A stretch of 64,000 bases of DNA from Flaccisagitta enflata (GCA_965153355.1 OZ231126.1:2294001-2358000), one strand, 5' to 3'. Numbered from the stretch's first letter, positions 22,800-33,214 are shown. The notes: generated from the letters alone by a model not told the origin. Numbers and translations: made by a program.

Positions 22800-23086
22800 T
22801 TTTTCAAAAAAATTTTCTAAATTTTTTTTGAAATTTTTTTTTGAAATTTTTTGAAAAAAATTTTTTTTTGAAATTTTTTTTTTTTTGAAATTCTTATTTT
22901 TTTTTGAAATTTTTATTTTTTTTTTTTTGAAATTTTATTTTTTTGAAATTTTTTTTTTTTTTTGAAATTTTTTTTTTTTTTTTTTTTTGAAATTTTTGTA
23001 GTGTATCTTCTCGAGTCGCGTTTACGCGACGAGAAAGCTTCAAAAATTACAGTCCCCAGTCGGGGACTGTAATTTTGAAGCTTTTT
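22800..23086. repeat. T-rich (TTTTTTGAAA)n tract ending in two hairpins
   Basis: About 200 bases of repeated poly-T plus GAAA, then the hairpin GTCGCG-TTTA-CGCGAC (23016-23031 region), then a second, longer hairpin at 23034-23084 with a stem over 20 bases (AAGCTTCAAAAATTACAGT...ACTGTAATTTTGAAGCTT) and central GTCCCC-AGTC-GGGGAC. It could be the far end of the element whose other end is the hairpin at 21670. Confidence 0.6.
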
Positions 23087-24177
23087 AGTATCATTAAGCA
23101 TCACTGAAAAAATCAATGACCTGCTCTAAATAGTTTGAGAATTATAGATTTTTTAAAAGTGCTTGTCAGAAGATAAGAAATTCAATGTACACACATAAGA
23201 ATTTACTAAGAATGAATAAACAAACTTAAAAAAAACATACTAAATCTAGTCCGATTTTGATGAAATTTGAAGTGGAAGTAGACCACATTGTTAGCAGGCT
23301 GTGATAAAAATTTCATTACAAAACTCCGATTATTTTAGCAGAAACAGCAAGTTTTCTAAAACTTTTTTTGTGGTTTTTAGAATTAGGTAAATAAAGATGA
23401 AATCTGAAATATAAATTGATGCTAAGGCCAGAGTTTTTTACCAATTATCATGATTTTTTAACTGGGAACTTTTGTATATATGATTCATCTCCAGTAAAAT
23501 TTTTGTGAATATTGAAGCACTTTTAGTCCCCCAAATTGCAAAAATATTCTAACAGGTAGCAAAATATTACTTATCCTGAGCAAGCTTACAATCAACCAAT
23601 ATCTACCCCACTAGACTTTATCTGAGTAGATGCGAATTTTGCCTAGTATTAGTAAATATTACCATCAGACTACAGTTCAAAAATCATGACAAAACTCCCA
23701 AAACTTTTTGCACAATGCCAATTTTACAAAAATGGTATTATTTTGATTTAGGATAAACATCATCTCTGGCAGTCCAAAAAAGAAGTGACTTCAGTAAAAA
23801 CGTGATAACGGCTTAAGTTTTCAACGGATTTTGATGAAATTTTAACCAGACATAGTCCATATCATGGTTATCATTCACTGTAAATTTTATGCAAATTGGT
23901 CAACATCTTCATACTTTTTTGCTCTCTCAAAAGTTGTTCGGTTTTTTTTTTGCCATAGTTAGTTCATGCTAGCTAATTTTGCTGGTTTCTACATCATCGC
24001 CTTGCAATTAATTACTTTTGAATCTGTCTTGCAACCAGCAAAATCGACAGGTCTCCTTACAGAATCCTCCTAACAGAATATATAAGGACCAAAAATGAAA
24101 AAAAAAGTCGACAAAAACAACATTTTGATTCCTTTGAATGTCATGCTAATTTACTTTTTTTTTTAACTCTGAACCAG
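23087..24177. other. AT-rich end of the second coding intron
   Basis: No named repeat and no coding signal. It runs to the acceptor GAACCAG at 24177. Confidence 0.55.
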
Positions 24178-24509
24178 GTACCGGCAAGCCCTACGTTCCC
24201 GCCGACGGCAATGTATTCATTCGTCAAAAGTTCCAACTCTGGACTCGTCAACATCCTCTCATCCAAAATGTCTACGCTTCCGGTATGAAGCTGAACTCGA
24301 AGCGACCCGACGGGAACAGCGTCAGCAGCGACAGCACCTTATGGAACTACGTCAGGAATGCCTTCAGCATCAATCTTAAGAGACAATTGAGGATCGCCTC
24401 CTTCAAGAATACAGAGGAAGTATATGTCGGTGGATTTGGGCCGAATGGTGGTGGCGGTGGTGGTGGTGGTGGAAGTGGTGGTGGTGGCAACGGAGATATC
24501 TACAAATAA
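24178..24509 (+). CDS. Unrecognised nuclear-type protein, last exon
   Basis: Acceptor GAACCAG precedes 24178 and the split Gly codon is completed in phase. Residues 365-475 continue as GTGKPYVPADGNVFIRQKF, then LWTRQHPLIQNVYASGMKLN, STLWNYVRNAFSINLKRQLR, and a Gly-rich tail ending NGDIYK before TAA. The block spanning the end of exon 2 and this exon (Phe/Trp-spaced, basic, helical) looks like a globular domain, possibly DNA-binding, but I do not recognise it. Confidence 0.75.
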
Positions 24510-24771
24510 TTGCAGACCCTCGTTACAAACATTCCTCTCTCTCTTTGATGCTGTGTTGGTGTTGCATGTTGGTTGAATCCTGATTTCATTAATTATTGCT
24601 AATTGCTAAGCTCGACAAGTTTGGATCACACAAAATTGACTCTTCATTGAAAAGCATTTTCTGTAGAAATGAAGATTTTGTGATTTTTCATCATTCTGAC
24701 AAAACCTAGTTCTGATTATGTATTTGGACATCAAAATGTTTTCATCAATATGCAAATTTATTATTCGTTGG

Positions 24772-25060
24772 CAGGCCTGTATATAGGTCCAGGGGTTAAA
24801 ATAATCAAAGGGTTTGAGGATGGGGCAGATAATCTAAGGGGGGGGGGGAAGGGAAAAACAGCAAGTTTAGGGAGAAAAAAAATTGGCAGGACCAAATCAT
24901 TAAAACTGATTAGTAAAACTCAATTTAACACTATATTAACCTTGAAAAAAACACTATTTTGTTGTTATATGGGGAAGAAATTCATAGATTTTGTAACAAG
25001 TTGAAAGGCACGGGGGGGGGGGTAAATAAATCAAAGGTCATGGAACTATATACACCCCTA
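24772..25060 (+). mobile_element. hAT-like MITE, second copy
   Basis: The ends CAGGCCTGTATATAG and TATACACCCCTA match the elements at 5714 and 27133. Long G runs near both ends are shared by all three. The flanking 8-mers TTCGTTGG and ATTGTCGG match at only 5 of 8 positions, so the duplication has decayed. Confidence 0.7.
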
Positions 25061-25138
25061 ATTGTCGGAGATCCGCTTTAAATTCATTTTTTCACTCTTT
25101 TTTTGTCAGTTTTTTTTTTTCGTTTCAATCTGGAAAAA

Positions 25139-25245
25139 ATTTGCGTTGGTACGTTTTCAATCGATAATAGAACTTCAGCTAACTGATATCAAATTTGCGT
25201 TGGTACGTTTTCAATCGGTAATAGAACTCCAGCTAACTGATACCG
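25139..25245. repeat. About 54-bp tandem duplication
   Basis: The unit with TTTGCGTTGGTACGTTTTCA ATCG(A/G)TAATAGAACT(T/C)CAGCTAACTGATA occurs twice with two or three differences. Confidence 0.9.
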
Positions 25246-25302
25246 AAAATTAGCTATTTCGCAGGAAGCTTGAGTAGATCCCAAGTAGAAGTGGGGAATG
25301 AA

Positions 25303-25728
25303 TACACTCTTTTTCTTTATAAGAACCTAGTTTATAAGAACATCAAGGCTTCAAATAGCCTTAAAATTAAGAACATCTTAAGAATATATAAAGGCTTCAA
25401 ATCTTGAGAAAAAAATTTCACCTACGATAATTTTTAAAGAAAATTAAAAAAACTAAAATTTTAGCATGATCAAGATGATATTTTATAATTTTTGAATATA
25501 TATCATGAAAATATCTCTAAACTTTTATGATTGGCATTTGTTTTAACAGTATTCAATAAAAGTATATTTAGTATAATTAAGTAATAGTATTTTATAAGGT
25601 TTCTTATAGTTTATATAGAATCTAAAATTAAAAACGCTCTAAGAACGTTGAAGGCTTCATTTTGCTTTGAAAATAAAAACATGAAGCCTTTGAAAAAAAA
25701 TGACGTTCTTATAAAAAAAAAGAGTGTA
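25303..25728. mobile_element. TA-target MITE, about 430 bp
   Basis: TA-CACTCTTTTT and AAAAAGAGTG-TA ends. Longer subterminal inverted repeats include TATAAGAAC...AAGGCTTCAAA on the left and GAAGCCTTTGAAA...GTTCTTATA on the right. It is nearly the same element as 38279-38709. Confidence 0.85.
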
Positions 25729-25982
25729 GTTTGTTTGGTCGGAAAAAAGTCTTAAGTTATGAAGAATCTTCGAATATTGTTTGAAAAAAGTAAAAGTTTT
25801 TCGAATTTTGTTTGGATAAAATTCAAAGTTTTGAAGACTCATAGAATTTTTTTGGAACTGCAAAAGGCGTTTGAGCAAGTTGCTATATTTGGGGCTCAAC
25901 CGCTCAAAATGAAAATTCTGTATGAAATTTTGGGGTTTCGACCGTCTTAGAAGGCGCCAAGCCGAGATCAGTGCGATCAATA

Positions 25983-26149
25983 TTTTTAGTTGCGGACACG
26001 CAACTCTATAAGAGGCTTTGTCCGTCCGTCGGTTGGTTGGTCGGTTGGTTGGTCGGTCGGTCCGTGGTGAGAGTTGAAAAGTGGGAAAACGCGCATTTCT
26101 GCCCCTGCCCACCCGTCCGCAACTGATGGCCGTGTATCCGGCCTTGTTT
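25983..26149 (-). repeat. Hairpin-capped short repeat, subfamily A, - copy
   Basis: An intact copy: hairpin GTTGCG-GACA-CGCAAC, CTCTATAAGAGG, (GTCC/GGTT/GGTC)n tract, GAGTTGAAAAGTGGGAAAAC, GCCCCTGCCCACCCGTCCGC and terminal GGCCGTGTATCCGGCC-TTGTTT. Confidence 0.92.
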
Positions 26150-26242
26150 TAGTTAAAAACCAAACTGGATCATTTAAACATGCATATCAATTTTTTGCAT
26201 TAAGCCTTTAACTCTGATCATTTCTACTTAATTTTGTAGAAA

Positions 26243-26280
<38 letters not shown>

Positions 26281-26300
26281 TATGAGACAGAGAGAGAGTT
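26243..26300. repeat. (GA)n microsatellite
   Basis: GA dinucleotides at the left edge of a subfamily D repeat. Confidence 0.9.
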
Positions 26301-26304
26301 GAAC

Positions 26305-26598
26305 AAGCCCGACCGGGCAAAGATGCGTCCGGACTGTGTCTCTGCGTGTATTGATCATTTGACATATACGGAGAGACAGATGGACGAACAGACGGGTGAA
26401 ATGATTGAGTAATAGAGGAGGCTCTCAAAACATGCTGGTTGATCATTTGTTTCAGTGTAGGATCTCACCGTGGCCAAAAACAGCCGAGAAACGCGGTTTT
26501 TGCACAGGCGTAACGGACCGACCGACCGACGGACGGACGGACCGACCGACGGACGGACGGACAAACCCTCTTATAGAGATGCGAGGACGCATCTAAAA
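26305..26598 (+). repeat. Hairpin-capped repeat, longer subfamily D, + copy
   Basis: It begins AACAAGCCCGACCGGGC (stem GCCCG/CGGGC), contains GTGGCCAAAAACAGC and a (GACC/GACG)n tract, then CTCTTATAGA and the closing hairpin GATGCG-AGGA-CGCATC followed by TAAAAA. It is the reverse orientation of the copy at 4170. Confidence 0.85.
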
Positions 26599-26659
26599 AG
26601 GTGTTGCAATAGAATACAATATGATAAAAGATGTCACACCACAACTCAGCTTCCAGAAC

Positions 26660-26760
26660 ATTTTTAGGTGCGCCATAGCACCTCTATAACTAGCTCTGTC
26701 TGTCGGTCGGTTGGACGGTTGGTCGGTCACGCTCGAGTTAAAAATCTGGAAAAGAAGCAA
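26660..26760 (-). repeat. Hairpin-capped repeat fragment, subfamily E
   Basis: TTTTTAGGTGCGCCATAGCACC forms a GGTGC/GCACC stem, followed by CTCTATAAC and a GTCGGTCGGTTGG tract. Relatives with the same plan start at 16418 and 51773. The other end is not recognised. Confidence 0.65.
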
Positions 26761-26850
26761 AAATCAATGAAAATTATTCAGAAATATGCTAGGATGACCA
26801 GACATAGCTCGGGATAGGTCTGATAGAGCTAGGGATAGGTCTGATAGAGC

Positions 26851-27677
26851 TACACTCTTTATTTTGAGTAAGGACAAAGTTTATAAGGACGTTGAGGCTG
26901 AGATTTAGCCAAAAATTAAGGACATTTTTAGGACAAGGCTCAGCCTCAGATAAGACCTCAGCAAAAATCTTCTTTCAAGTGAGATTCTCAAATTCGGCCT
27001 CGGCAAAAATTTTCTCTCAAGCGGAAGGGTCAAGCTGTTCTTTTGTTTTGGTTGCAGGACTTTAGTTACCCAACAGAGTCATAAGAACCTGCTTTATATT
27101 GAATTATTGATATGTGTTTTTAGTTTGAAAAGCAGGCCTGTATATAGTTGAGCATTCCCCCCCCCCCGGCGGGGGGGGGGGAATAAAATCAAAGGGTTTG
27201 GAGATGGGGAAAAAAATCAAAAACTTGAAAAATAGTAAAAACAAAATTTTTGAAGATTCAACACTTATGATAGTCTCAAAAGGTAAAATTTGATTACTAC
27301 AACACATTTTAACACCATTTAAACTTATAATATACTGTTTTATTGCTTTGTAGGGCAGAAAATCCTAGATTTTGTATCGCAACGCAACGCGTCGCGGGGA
27401 AGAAAATCAAAGGCAGGGGGGAAATAAAATCAAAAGCCACTCAATTATATACACCCCTGTTGAAAAGTTTATTTTCTTTCAAAACCAATTTGTCATATCT
27501 ATTTTCTTTTATATTATTTAGTTAGGTAAAGTTACATTTGACAATAGTTAGATACTTGCTTTGCCAAGAAAAAATTAAGGACATTTTAAGAACATTTCAG
27601 CCTCAAATTTTTGATAATTTAAGGACATCCGAGGCTCAGAAAAAATTTACTGGTCCTTAAATAAAATAAAGAGTGTA
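26851..27677. mobile_element. TA-target MITE carrying a nested hAT-like MITE
   Basis: TA-CACTCTTTATTTT and AAATAAAGAGTG-TA are inverted ends. The internal AAGGACAAAGTTTATAAGGAC matches the 14444 copy. The hAT-like element at 27133-27459 was inserted into it, which gives the relative order of the two insertions. Confidence 0.8.
27133..27459 (+). mobile_element. hAT-like MITE with perfect 8-bp target duplication
   Basis: The ends are CAGGCCTGTATATAG and ATATACACCCCTG. TTGAAAAG flanks both sides exactly (27125-27132 and 27460-27467). It has the same G-run-rich ends as 5714 and 24772. Confidence 0.87.
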
Positions 27678-27683
27678 GGGATA

Positions 27684-28268
27684 ACAGGGTGAGCAAAAAA
27701 TTTCGTGCTTGCTCTATAGCATGAAAACCATACTTGTTACGGGAGTTATGGGTTAAAATTTGAACCAGAGTATCTCAGTTAGCCATACTAAAAGTAGTCA
27801 CTAAGAACATCTGATATAATTTTCAAACATGGCCATGAAATGTACTTGAGAAAAAAACAGGAAATCAGATTTTGACATGATTTTATTTGCAGAGCTGCGT
27901 TTATTCAAAAATGAAGGTTTTTTCAACTTTATTGGCTTCTAGATGGATTCTTTAAGAATAAATGTATCAAGGGGAGTTAGGTAGGTCATCTAGGAGGGTT
28001 TTCAGTCAACAAAAGTAATATATCAGTCAAACTTAGACCAGAGATAAATGTTTTTTCACCAAAAAAATAAATCTTTGGTGACTTTTTATTTACATCCCTG
28101 TTGGTCTAAAAACCTATTCCGCTGTCTACCATTCATCATTTTCCTTTCTTAAAGTTTGAAAAATAACCTATTTTTCAATTCTGAACATTAATTCTAAAGA
28201 ATTTCTCCAAATCAAGGTGTCTTTTCTATAGATTTGATGGCTAGTACAAGATTTTTTGCACACCCTGT
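27684..28268. mobile_element. Candidate DNA transposon remnant with ACAGGGTG ends
   Basis: The left end ACAGGGTGAGCAAAAAAT and right end ATTTTTTGCACACCCTGT are inverted repeats that continue imperfectly for about 28 bases. The flanks TAGGGATA and TAGGTATA (27676-27683, 28269-28276) agree at 7 of 8 positions, consistent with an 8-bp duplication. There is no transposase frame. Confidence 0.7.
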
Positions 28269-28636
28269 TAGGTATAAGAATTAATAACGCCCGGCGCACG
28301 TCTTGGCCCGTGTATCCGTTCTTAACTGCAACACCCAAGATGAGGAAGAATTGACGCATCGCAAAACATAAGAGCAATCGTGAGGAGGCAAATACATGAT
28401 AGAGAGAGATGCCCCACTACAGCTCCTGGAGCTTCTAATCCAAAAGCTACAGCGCTGCTACTGCGCGCGCTTATGTGTGTGCCACGGGCTCTCTGTTCAC
28501 ATACTTTTATTGTCTGACAATTGACAATCTACGATATGTCAGCAACGGTTCTCTGAACAAAATTTCTCACAGTTCCTCAACGCAATTTCATTCACTAATA
28601 AGATCTTACAGTTACTAAAAAAGAGGACTGAAAACG

Positions 28637-28858
28637 ATGCATTCTGAAACGGAGAAAACAGCCTCGGATCCTCCTCCTCCTCCTCCTCCTGATTACGATT
28701 CTGCAATATCAATGGGTCCAACATTAAGTCCACGACATGACCGATTCAAGCCTCCTTTTGATTCTACGCCTACGGCAGACCCACCAGCAACCACTCCAAA
28801 CCAAACTACTACCTTGGAAAAAAGTTTATCGCATTTAACATTTTTTTTGTATAGATAG
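28637..28858 (+). CDS. Candidate proline-rich coding exon
   Basis: The frame begins AACGATGCATTC and reads MHSETEKTASDPPPPPPPDY followed by a Pro/Thr/Ser-rich stretch with SPRH. A similar Pro-rich stretch with TSPRH and ISMEP lies at 28995-29070 in another local frame, suggesting a duplicated or further exon. Such N-termini occur in small membrane adaptors, but no domain is visible here, and the last codons (SHLTFFLYR) look like read-through into intron. Low certainty. Confidence 0.3.
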   Translation: MHSETEKTASDPPPPPPPDYDSAISMGPTLSPRHDRFKPPFDSTPTADPPATTPNQTTTLEKSLSHLTFFLYR

Positions 28859-29467
28859 TAAAATACTTAAACTATTTTACAAAATCTTTCAGACATTGCT
28901 GATTAAAATTCTTTAAATCAGGTTGAACCTTTCTATTTGTATGAATGTTCTTGGTTGATGAATTTAGTTGGATGATGCGATAAACTTTTTTCCAAACCCG
29001 TATCAACCATCTACAAGTCCCAGACATGCGAATTTTCAATCACCAATTTCCATGGAACCAATTTCATAACCAACGGTATCGACTCCTTGCCCTTTGGTGA
29101 CAACCCCTGTGGGTCCAAACCCTGCAACGTCTTACGGGGCAACTGAACCTCTCTTTAGCAAAAATGCTTATTTTTCAATAGGATTCAAAAACTGAAAATG
29201 ACAATGTTTTAACTCTTTTTTTATGCAGTTCTAAACAAATAAAGCTAGAAATACCAGATTGAACCTAATGAAAGATCTCTTTGGGATCTTCAAAATGGTC
29301 TAAGATTTTGTTTAATTATTTTGAAATTTAACATGATAAATTATCATTTAAAAGAGCGGCTTTTGTTGTGATTCGCGTAGTACCAACTTCCAACCTATAA
29401 CATTGGCTCCAACTCCAAACAGTTGCCAACTGGCCTCATTGACTGCAGCACCATCTGGTGGCCAGTT

Positions 29468-29468
<1 letters not shown>
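28859..29468. other. Non-coding or weakly coding sequence left of the GAGT array
   Basis: Apart from the Pro-rich stretch near 28995-29140 nothing is recognised. The segment 29385-29465 is open on both strands but shows no family resemblance. Confidence 0.35.
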
Positions 29469-29542
<74 letters not shown>

Positions 29543-30413
29543 GAGTGAGAGAGTGAGTGAGAGAGTGAGTGAGAGTGAGTGAGAGTGAGAGTGAGTGAGA
29601 GTGAGTGAGTGAGAGTGAGAGTGAGTGAGTGAGAGTGAGTGAGTGAGAGTGAGTGAGTGAGTGAGAGTGAGTGAGTGAGAGTGAGTGAGAGTGAGTGAGT
29701 GAGAGTGAGTGAGTGAGTGAGTGAGAGTGAGTGAGTGAGAGTGAGTGAGTGAGAGTGAGAGTGAGTGAGTGGAGAGAGAGTGAGTGAGAGAGGTGAGAGA
29801 GTGAGAGAGTGAGTGAGAGAGTGAGTGAGTGAGTGAGGAAGGAGTGAGTGAGAGAGTGAGTGAGAGTGGTGAGAGAGTGAGTGAGAGAGTGGTGAGAAGT
29901 GAGAGTGAGTGAGTGAGAGAGTGAGTGAGAGAGTGAGTGAGTGAGTGAGTGAGTGAGTGAGTGAGTGAGTGAGTGAGTGAGTGAGTGAGTGAGTGAGTGA
30001 GTGAGTGAGTGAGTGAGTGAGTGAGTGAGTGAGTGAGTGAGTGAGTGAGAGAGTGAGTGAGAGAGTGAGTGAGAGAGTGAGTGAGAGAGTGAGTGAGAGA
30101 GTGAGTGAGAGAGTGAGTGAGAGAGTGAGTGAGAGAGTGAGTGAGAGAGTGAGTGAGAGAGTGAGTGAGAGAGTGAGTGAGAGAGTGAGTGAGAGAGTGA
30201 GTGAGAGAGTGAGTGAGAGAGTGAGTGAGAGAGTGAGTGAGAGAGTGAGTGAGAGAGTGAGTGAGAGAGTGAGTGAGAGAGTGAGTGAGAGAGTGAGTGA
30301 GAGAGTGAGTGAGAGAGTGAGTGTAAGAGTGAGTGTGAGAGTGAGTGTGAGAGTGAGAGTGAGAGTGAGTGAGTGAGTGAGAGTGAGAGTGAGTGAGAGA
30401 GAGAGAGAGAGAG
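29469..30413. repeat. GAGT/GA satellite-like array, 0.95 kb
   Basis: It starts as (GA)n, passes through irregular GAGTGA mixes, then a pure (GAGT)n block (29935-30045) and about 23 units of the 12-mer GAGTGAGTGAGA (30045-30320), ending in GTGAGA variants. It is purine-only on this strand. Frames of 379 and 111 codons across it (THSLTHSL, SERVSERV) are repeat artefacts. Confidence 0.97.
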
Positions 30414-30529
30414 ATGTGATTCTTTAAGAGGCTTTGCTCATCCATTTGTCGGTCCATCTGTCGGGTGGTCTCTCCGTCCGTGAGCATGAGTTGAAAAGTG
30501 GTTAAAAGAGAGTTGTAGAAGCTTGTGTT

Positions 30530-30556
30530 TGGTTTAGTTTAGTTTAGTTTAGTAAT
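30530..30556. repeat. (TTTAG)n short array
   Basis: Four to five TTTAG units; not a telomere motif of known animals. Confidence 0.8.
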
Positions 30557-30658
30557 ATTTACCCTTAGGAAGACTCTATGAGTCTCATTAGAAAGGCCAT
30601 CGTAATCTTTTAAAAGTAAAACCTTGAAAGCCACGGCATGCACACCAAGGAAGAAGAA

Positions 30659-30866
30659 AAACAAGGCCGGATACACGGCTGGCCAAGTCGCGTGCGGGTG
30701 GGCAGGGTCAGTGATGAAATAGACCAGCTAGGCAGTTGGGCAGGAGCTGTAACCCCAAATCCGCCCGTAAACATCGAAAAAGCAAAGTATTACCGACCGA
30801 CCGACCGACAGACAGACAGACGGACAGACGGACAGAGTGGGTTGTAGAGTCGCGTGCACGCGACTA
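30659..30866 (+). repeat. Hairpin-capped repeat, palindromic-end variant, + copy
   Basis: It starts ACAAGGCCGGATACACGGC and ends with GTCGCGTGCACGCGAC, a fully self-complementary 16-mer, then TAAAAAT. The GGGCAGG segment is duplicated inside (GTGGGCAGGGTCAGTG and TTGGGCAGGAGCTGTAAC). AAGAAGAAAAA occurs just left of the start and again after the A-rich tail at the right, a possible 11-bp target duplication in a low-complexity setting. Confidence 0.85.
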
Positions 30867-31513
30867 AAAATAAAATAAGAAGAAAAAGAAAAAAAAAGTT
30901 AAACGAGTAATTCTTATGCTCTACGATAATATCGTAATTGTTTCATTTTTACAGGAAAAAGAGCGCCATTAAATGGAGGCGTGCCGTCACATCGTCAATT
31001 TTTTTTTCAAATTTAATCTGAAACTTTTTTATTTCAATAGTAGTCTAGTTCATGATAATTCTATTGAAATCTAGGTTTGGAACAGAATCATGGTGCTCGA
31101 GCAAGCAGGTAGTGCACCATATCTGCCTCCAACTGATTTTTCAGATTCGATGACCTTTTAACTTCTCCTTTAATTTGACTTGATTACATTTTTATGTGGG
31201 ATTATGTTGCTACAAATGTCTTTATGTATAATGATGTAATGTATTAGTCACAAAATCATGGCCCCAAAAAATTTACAAGTTTTTTATTTGTCTTACCTAA
31301 CGTCAAATGAGACATTGCTGGTTGTCTTAGCTTTATTTGTTTAGACATGGCATTGGAATGAAGACAGATTGTCAGGGATTTGAGAATTTACTTTGTTTGT
31401 TTTACCATACGCCTTTGAAAGCCAAACGGCGCGGATCCTAGATGATCCAGTAATTTTCACAATTCCCATCGACTTGTACACTGATTAAAAACACATTTTT
31501 TAAATATTTTCAT
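30867..31513. other. Intergenic sequence
   Basis: No gene recognised. A possible acceptor TTTTTACAG at 30946-30954 is followed by only a short open stretch. Confidence 0.45.
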
Positions 31514-32103
31514 ACAGGGTGATCAGTCTCAAAGTGGGAAAAGTATTAAGCTTACATTCCTATATGCATCAAGTCTGTAATCTGAGATCAATTTTCTTTC
31601 ATAGCATTATGTTTGACGTTTTTTGTGTTAAAATTTCATTGGTTTAGCTTGAATAGTTTGACCAGAACATCAATTTGAAGTAAAACAATGATTTACAGTT
31701 TTATCTGAAAATCTAGTGAGAATTTCAAAGCAGATTTCCTTGAAATTCCTCTTTTCTCTCTATGACTTGAGCTACAGTTGCCTGATTGGTCTCAAATCAA
31801 AGGTATTTGCATAATCTTACATTTGAAACCAATTTGAAGTCTATAGCTCAAGTTAATTGGAGATGAAAGCAAGTAAAAAAAAAACATTTTGAAAATCAAA
31901 CAAGATTTTAAGCTAAAACTGTAAATGATTGTTTTACTTCAAATTGATGTTGTGGTCAAACAATTCAAGCTAAACTAATGAAATTTTAACACAAAAAACG
32001 TCAAACATAGTACTACAAAAGATAATTGATCTCAGATCATAGACATAATGCATACAGGAATGTAAGCTTAATACTTTTCCCACTTTGAGATTGATCACCC
32101 GGT
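31514..32103. mobile_element. Foldback element, about 590 bp with long inverted arms
   Basis: The arms run inward from ACAGGGTGATCAGTCTC (left) and GAGATTGATCACCCGGT (right), with about 200 bases well matched (for example AGTGGGAAAAGTATTAAGCT against its complement at 32060-32090), and weaker matching almost to the centre. The first bases resemble the ACAGGGTG element at 27684. No target duplication was found. Confidence 0.8.
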
Positions 32104-32318
32104 ACTAGTAATGACTTAAGAAATCAGTTATAATCTGAGATAGAACCGTTCTTCGATCGATCGATGCTGCTATGTCAGCTGATTCCATGGCCGCGGATCA
32201 TCGAAAAGGTCGTTTCATCGGGATTCATTGGTATTGGTCATCGGAGAAAGGACGGCATTGTTACTCAGCCCGAGGTTCTTCATCGGTAGTTCTGATAACG
32301 ATGATTGTAAGATCTGGC

Positions 32319-32322
32319 AAAG

Positions 32323-32408
<86 letters not shown>

Positions 32409-32410
32409 GA
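32319..32410. repeat. (TTG)n microsatellite
   Basis: About 90 bases of perfect TTG; the opposite-type (CAA)n array follows at 32553. Confidence 0.97.
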
Positions 32411-32552
32411 TTGTTTGTTTCAAAATATGACAATCATTTCATGCAACATTCTAACGTTGGAAATTACGTGGTTTGGCGCCTTTGATTCTTGTGCTAGGTT
32501 TTTTCAGTCGGCGCTGAATTGACAACCAATGATGACGATAATTAACAACAAT

Positions 32553-32555
32553 AGC

Positions 32556-32608
<53 letters not shown>

Positions 32609-32610
32609 CT
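32553..32610. repeat. (CAA)n microsatellite
   Basis: About 57 bases of CAA, complementary to the array 150 bases to the left, so the two could pair. Confidence 0.97.
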
Positions 32611-32749
32611 GTTTCCTGTATGCAGAATCATTTTTAGCATGCTGTGGTCTTTGGTCGATTGATCATATTATTAGTTCTTTTCTTTTAAATCATTGGCTTG
32701 CCAGATCGTCAGTTAGTAGATGAAATATTACAAGTTTTTTAGTTTCATG

Positions 32750-32945
32750 GTGACGGGAGTTCGTCACTTGCCACATCGTCAGTTAACAGAGGAAAAAAAG
32801 TCTAAGTGTTTTTTATTGCAGTATCGAGAGATCGTCACTAACCACATCGTCAATAAAAAGATAAAAAAAAATCAGAGTGTTTTATTAGAAAGTACTGAGA
32901 CATCGTCAGTGCTAAAATGCAAAATACCGTGTGATCGTCAACGAC
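32750..32945. repeat. Short ATCGTCA(G/C)T-anchored repeats
   Basis: Pieces such as CACATCGTCAGTTAACAGAGG, AGATCGTCACTAACCACATC, CATCGTCAATAAAAAGA and CATCGTCAGTGCTAAAA recur at intervals of roughly 55-70 bases, suggesting a decayed tandem array. Confidence 0.5.
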
Positions 32946-33032
32946 CTCATGAAAATTTGTATGAAAATTGTGGCTTTGGAGATCGTAGACGATCTGCCGG
33001 CACCCGATCCCATTAAATACCGCAACATAAGT

Positions 33033-33214
33033 AAACAAGGCCGGAAACACGGCCACCAGTTGCGGACGGGTGGGCGGGGGCGAAAATGCATGTTTTTTCC
33101 ACTTTTCAACTCAAGCGTGACGGACCAACCGACCGACCGACCGACCAACCAACCGACCGACCGACCGACCGACGGACGGACAAAGCCTCTTATAGAGTTG
33201 CGTGTCCGCAACTA
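33033..33214 (+). repeat. Hairpin-capped short repeat, subfamily A, + copy
   Basis: An intact copy: AACAAGGCCGGAAACACGGCC start, GTGGGCGGGGGCG, TTTTTTCCACTTTTCAACTC, (GACC)n tract, CTCTTATAGA and hairpin GTTGCG-TGTC-CGCAAC before an A run. Confidence 0.92.

Noticed and set aside
29348-30487. 379-codon THSLTHSL frame
   Set aside because: It is a product of the GAGT array; the non-repeat ends show no coding signal.
30530-30556. Telomere-like (TTTAG)n
   Set aside because: Only four or five units and not TTAGGG or TTAGG; taken as a simple repeat.
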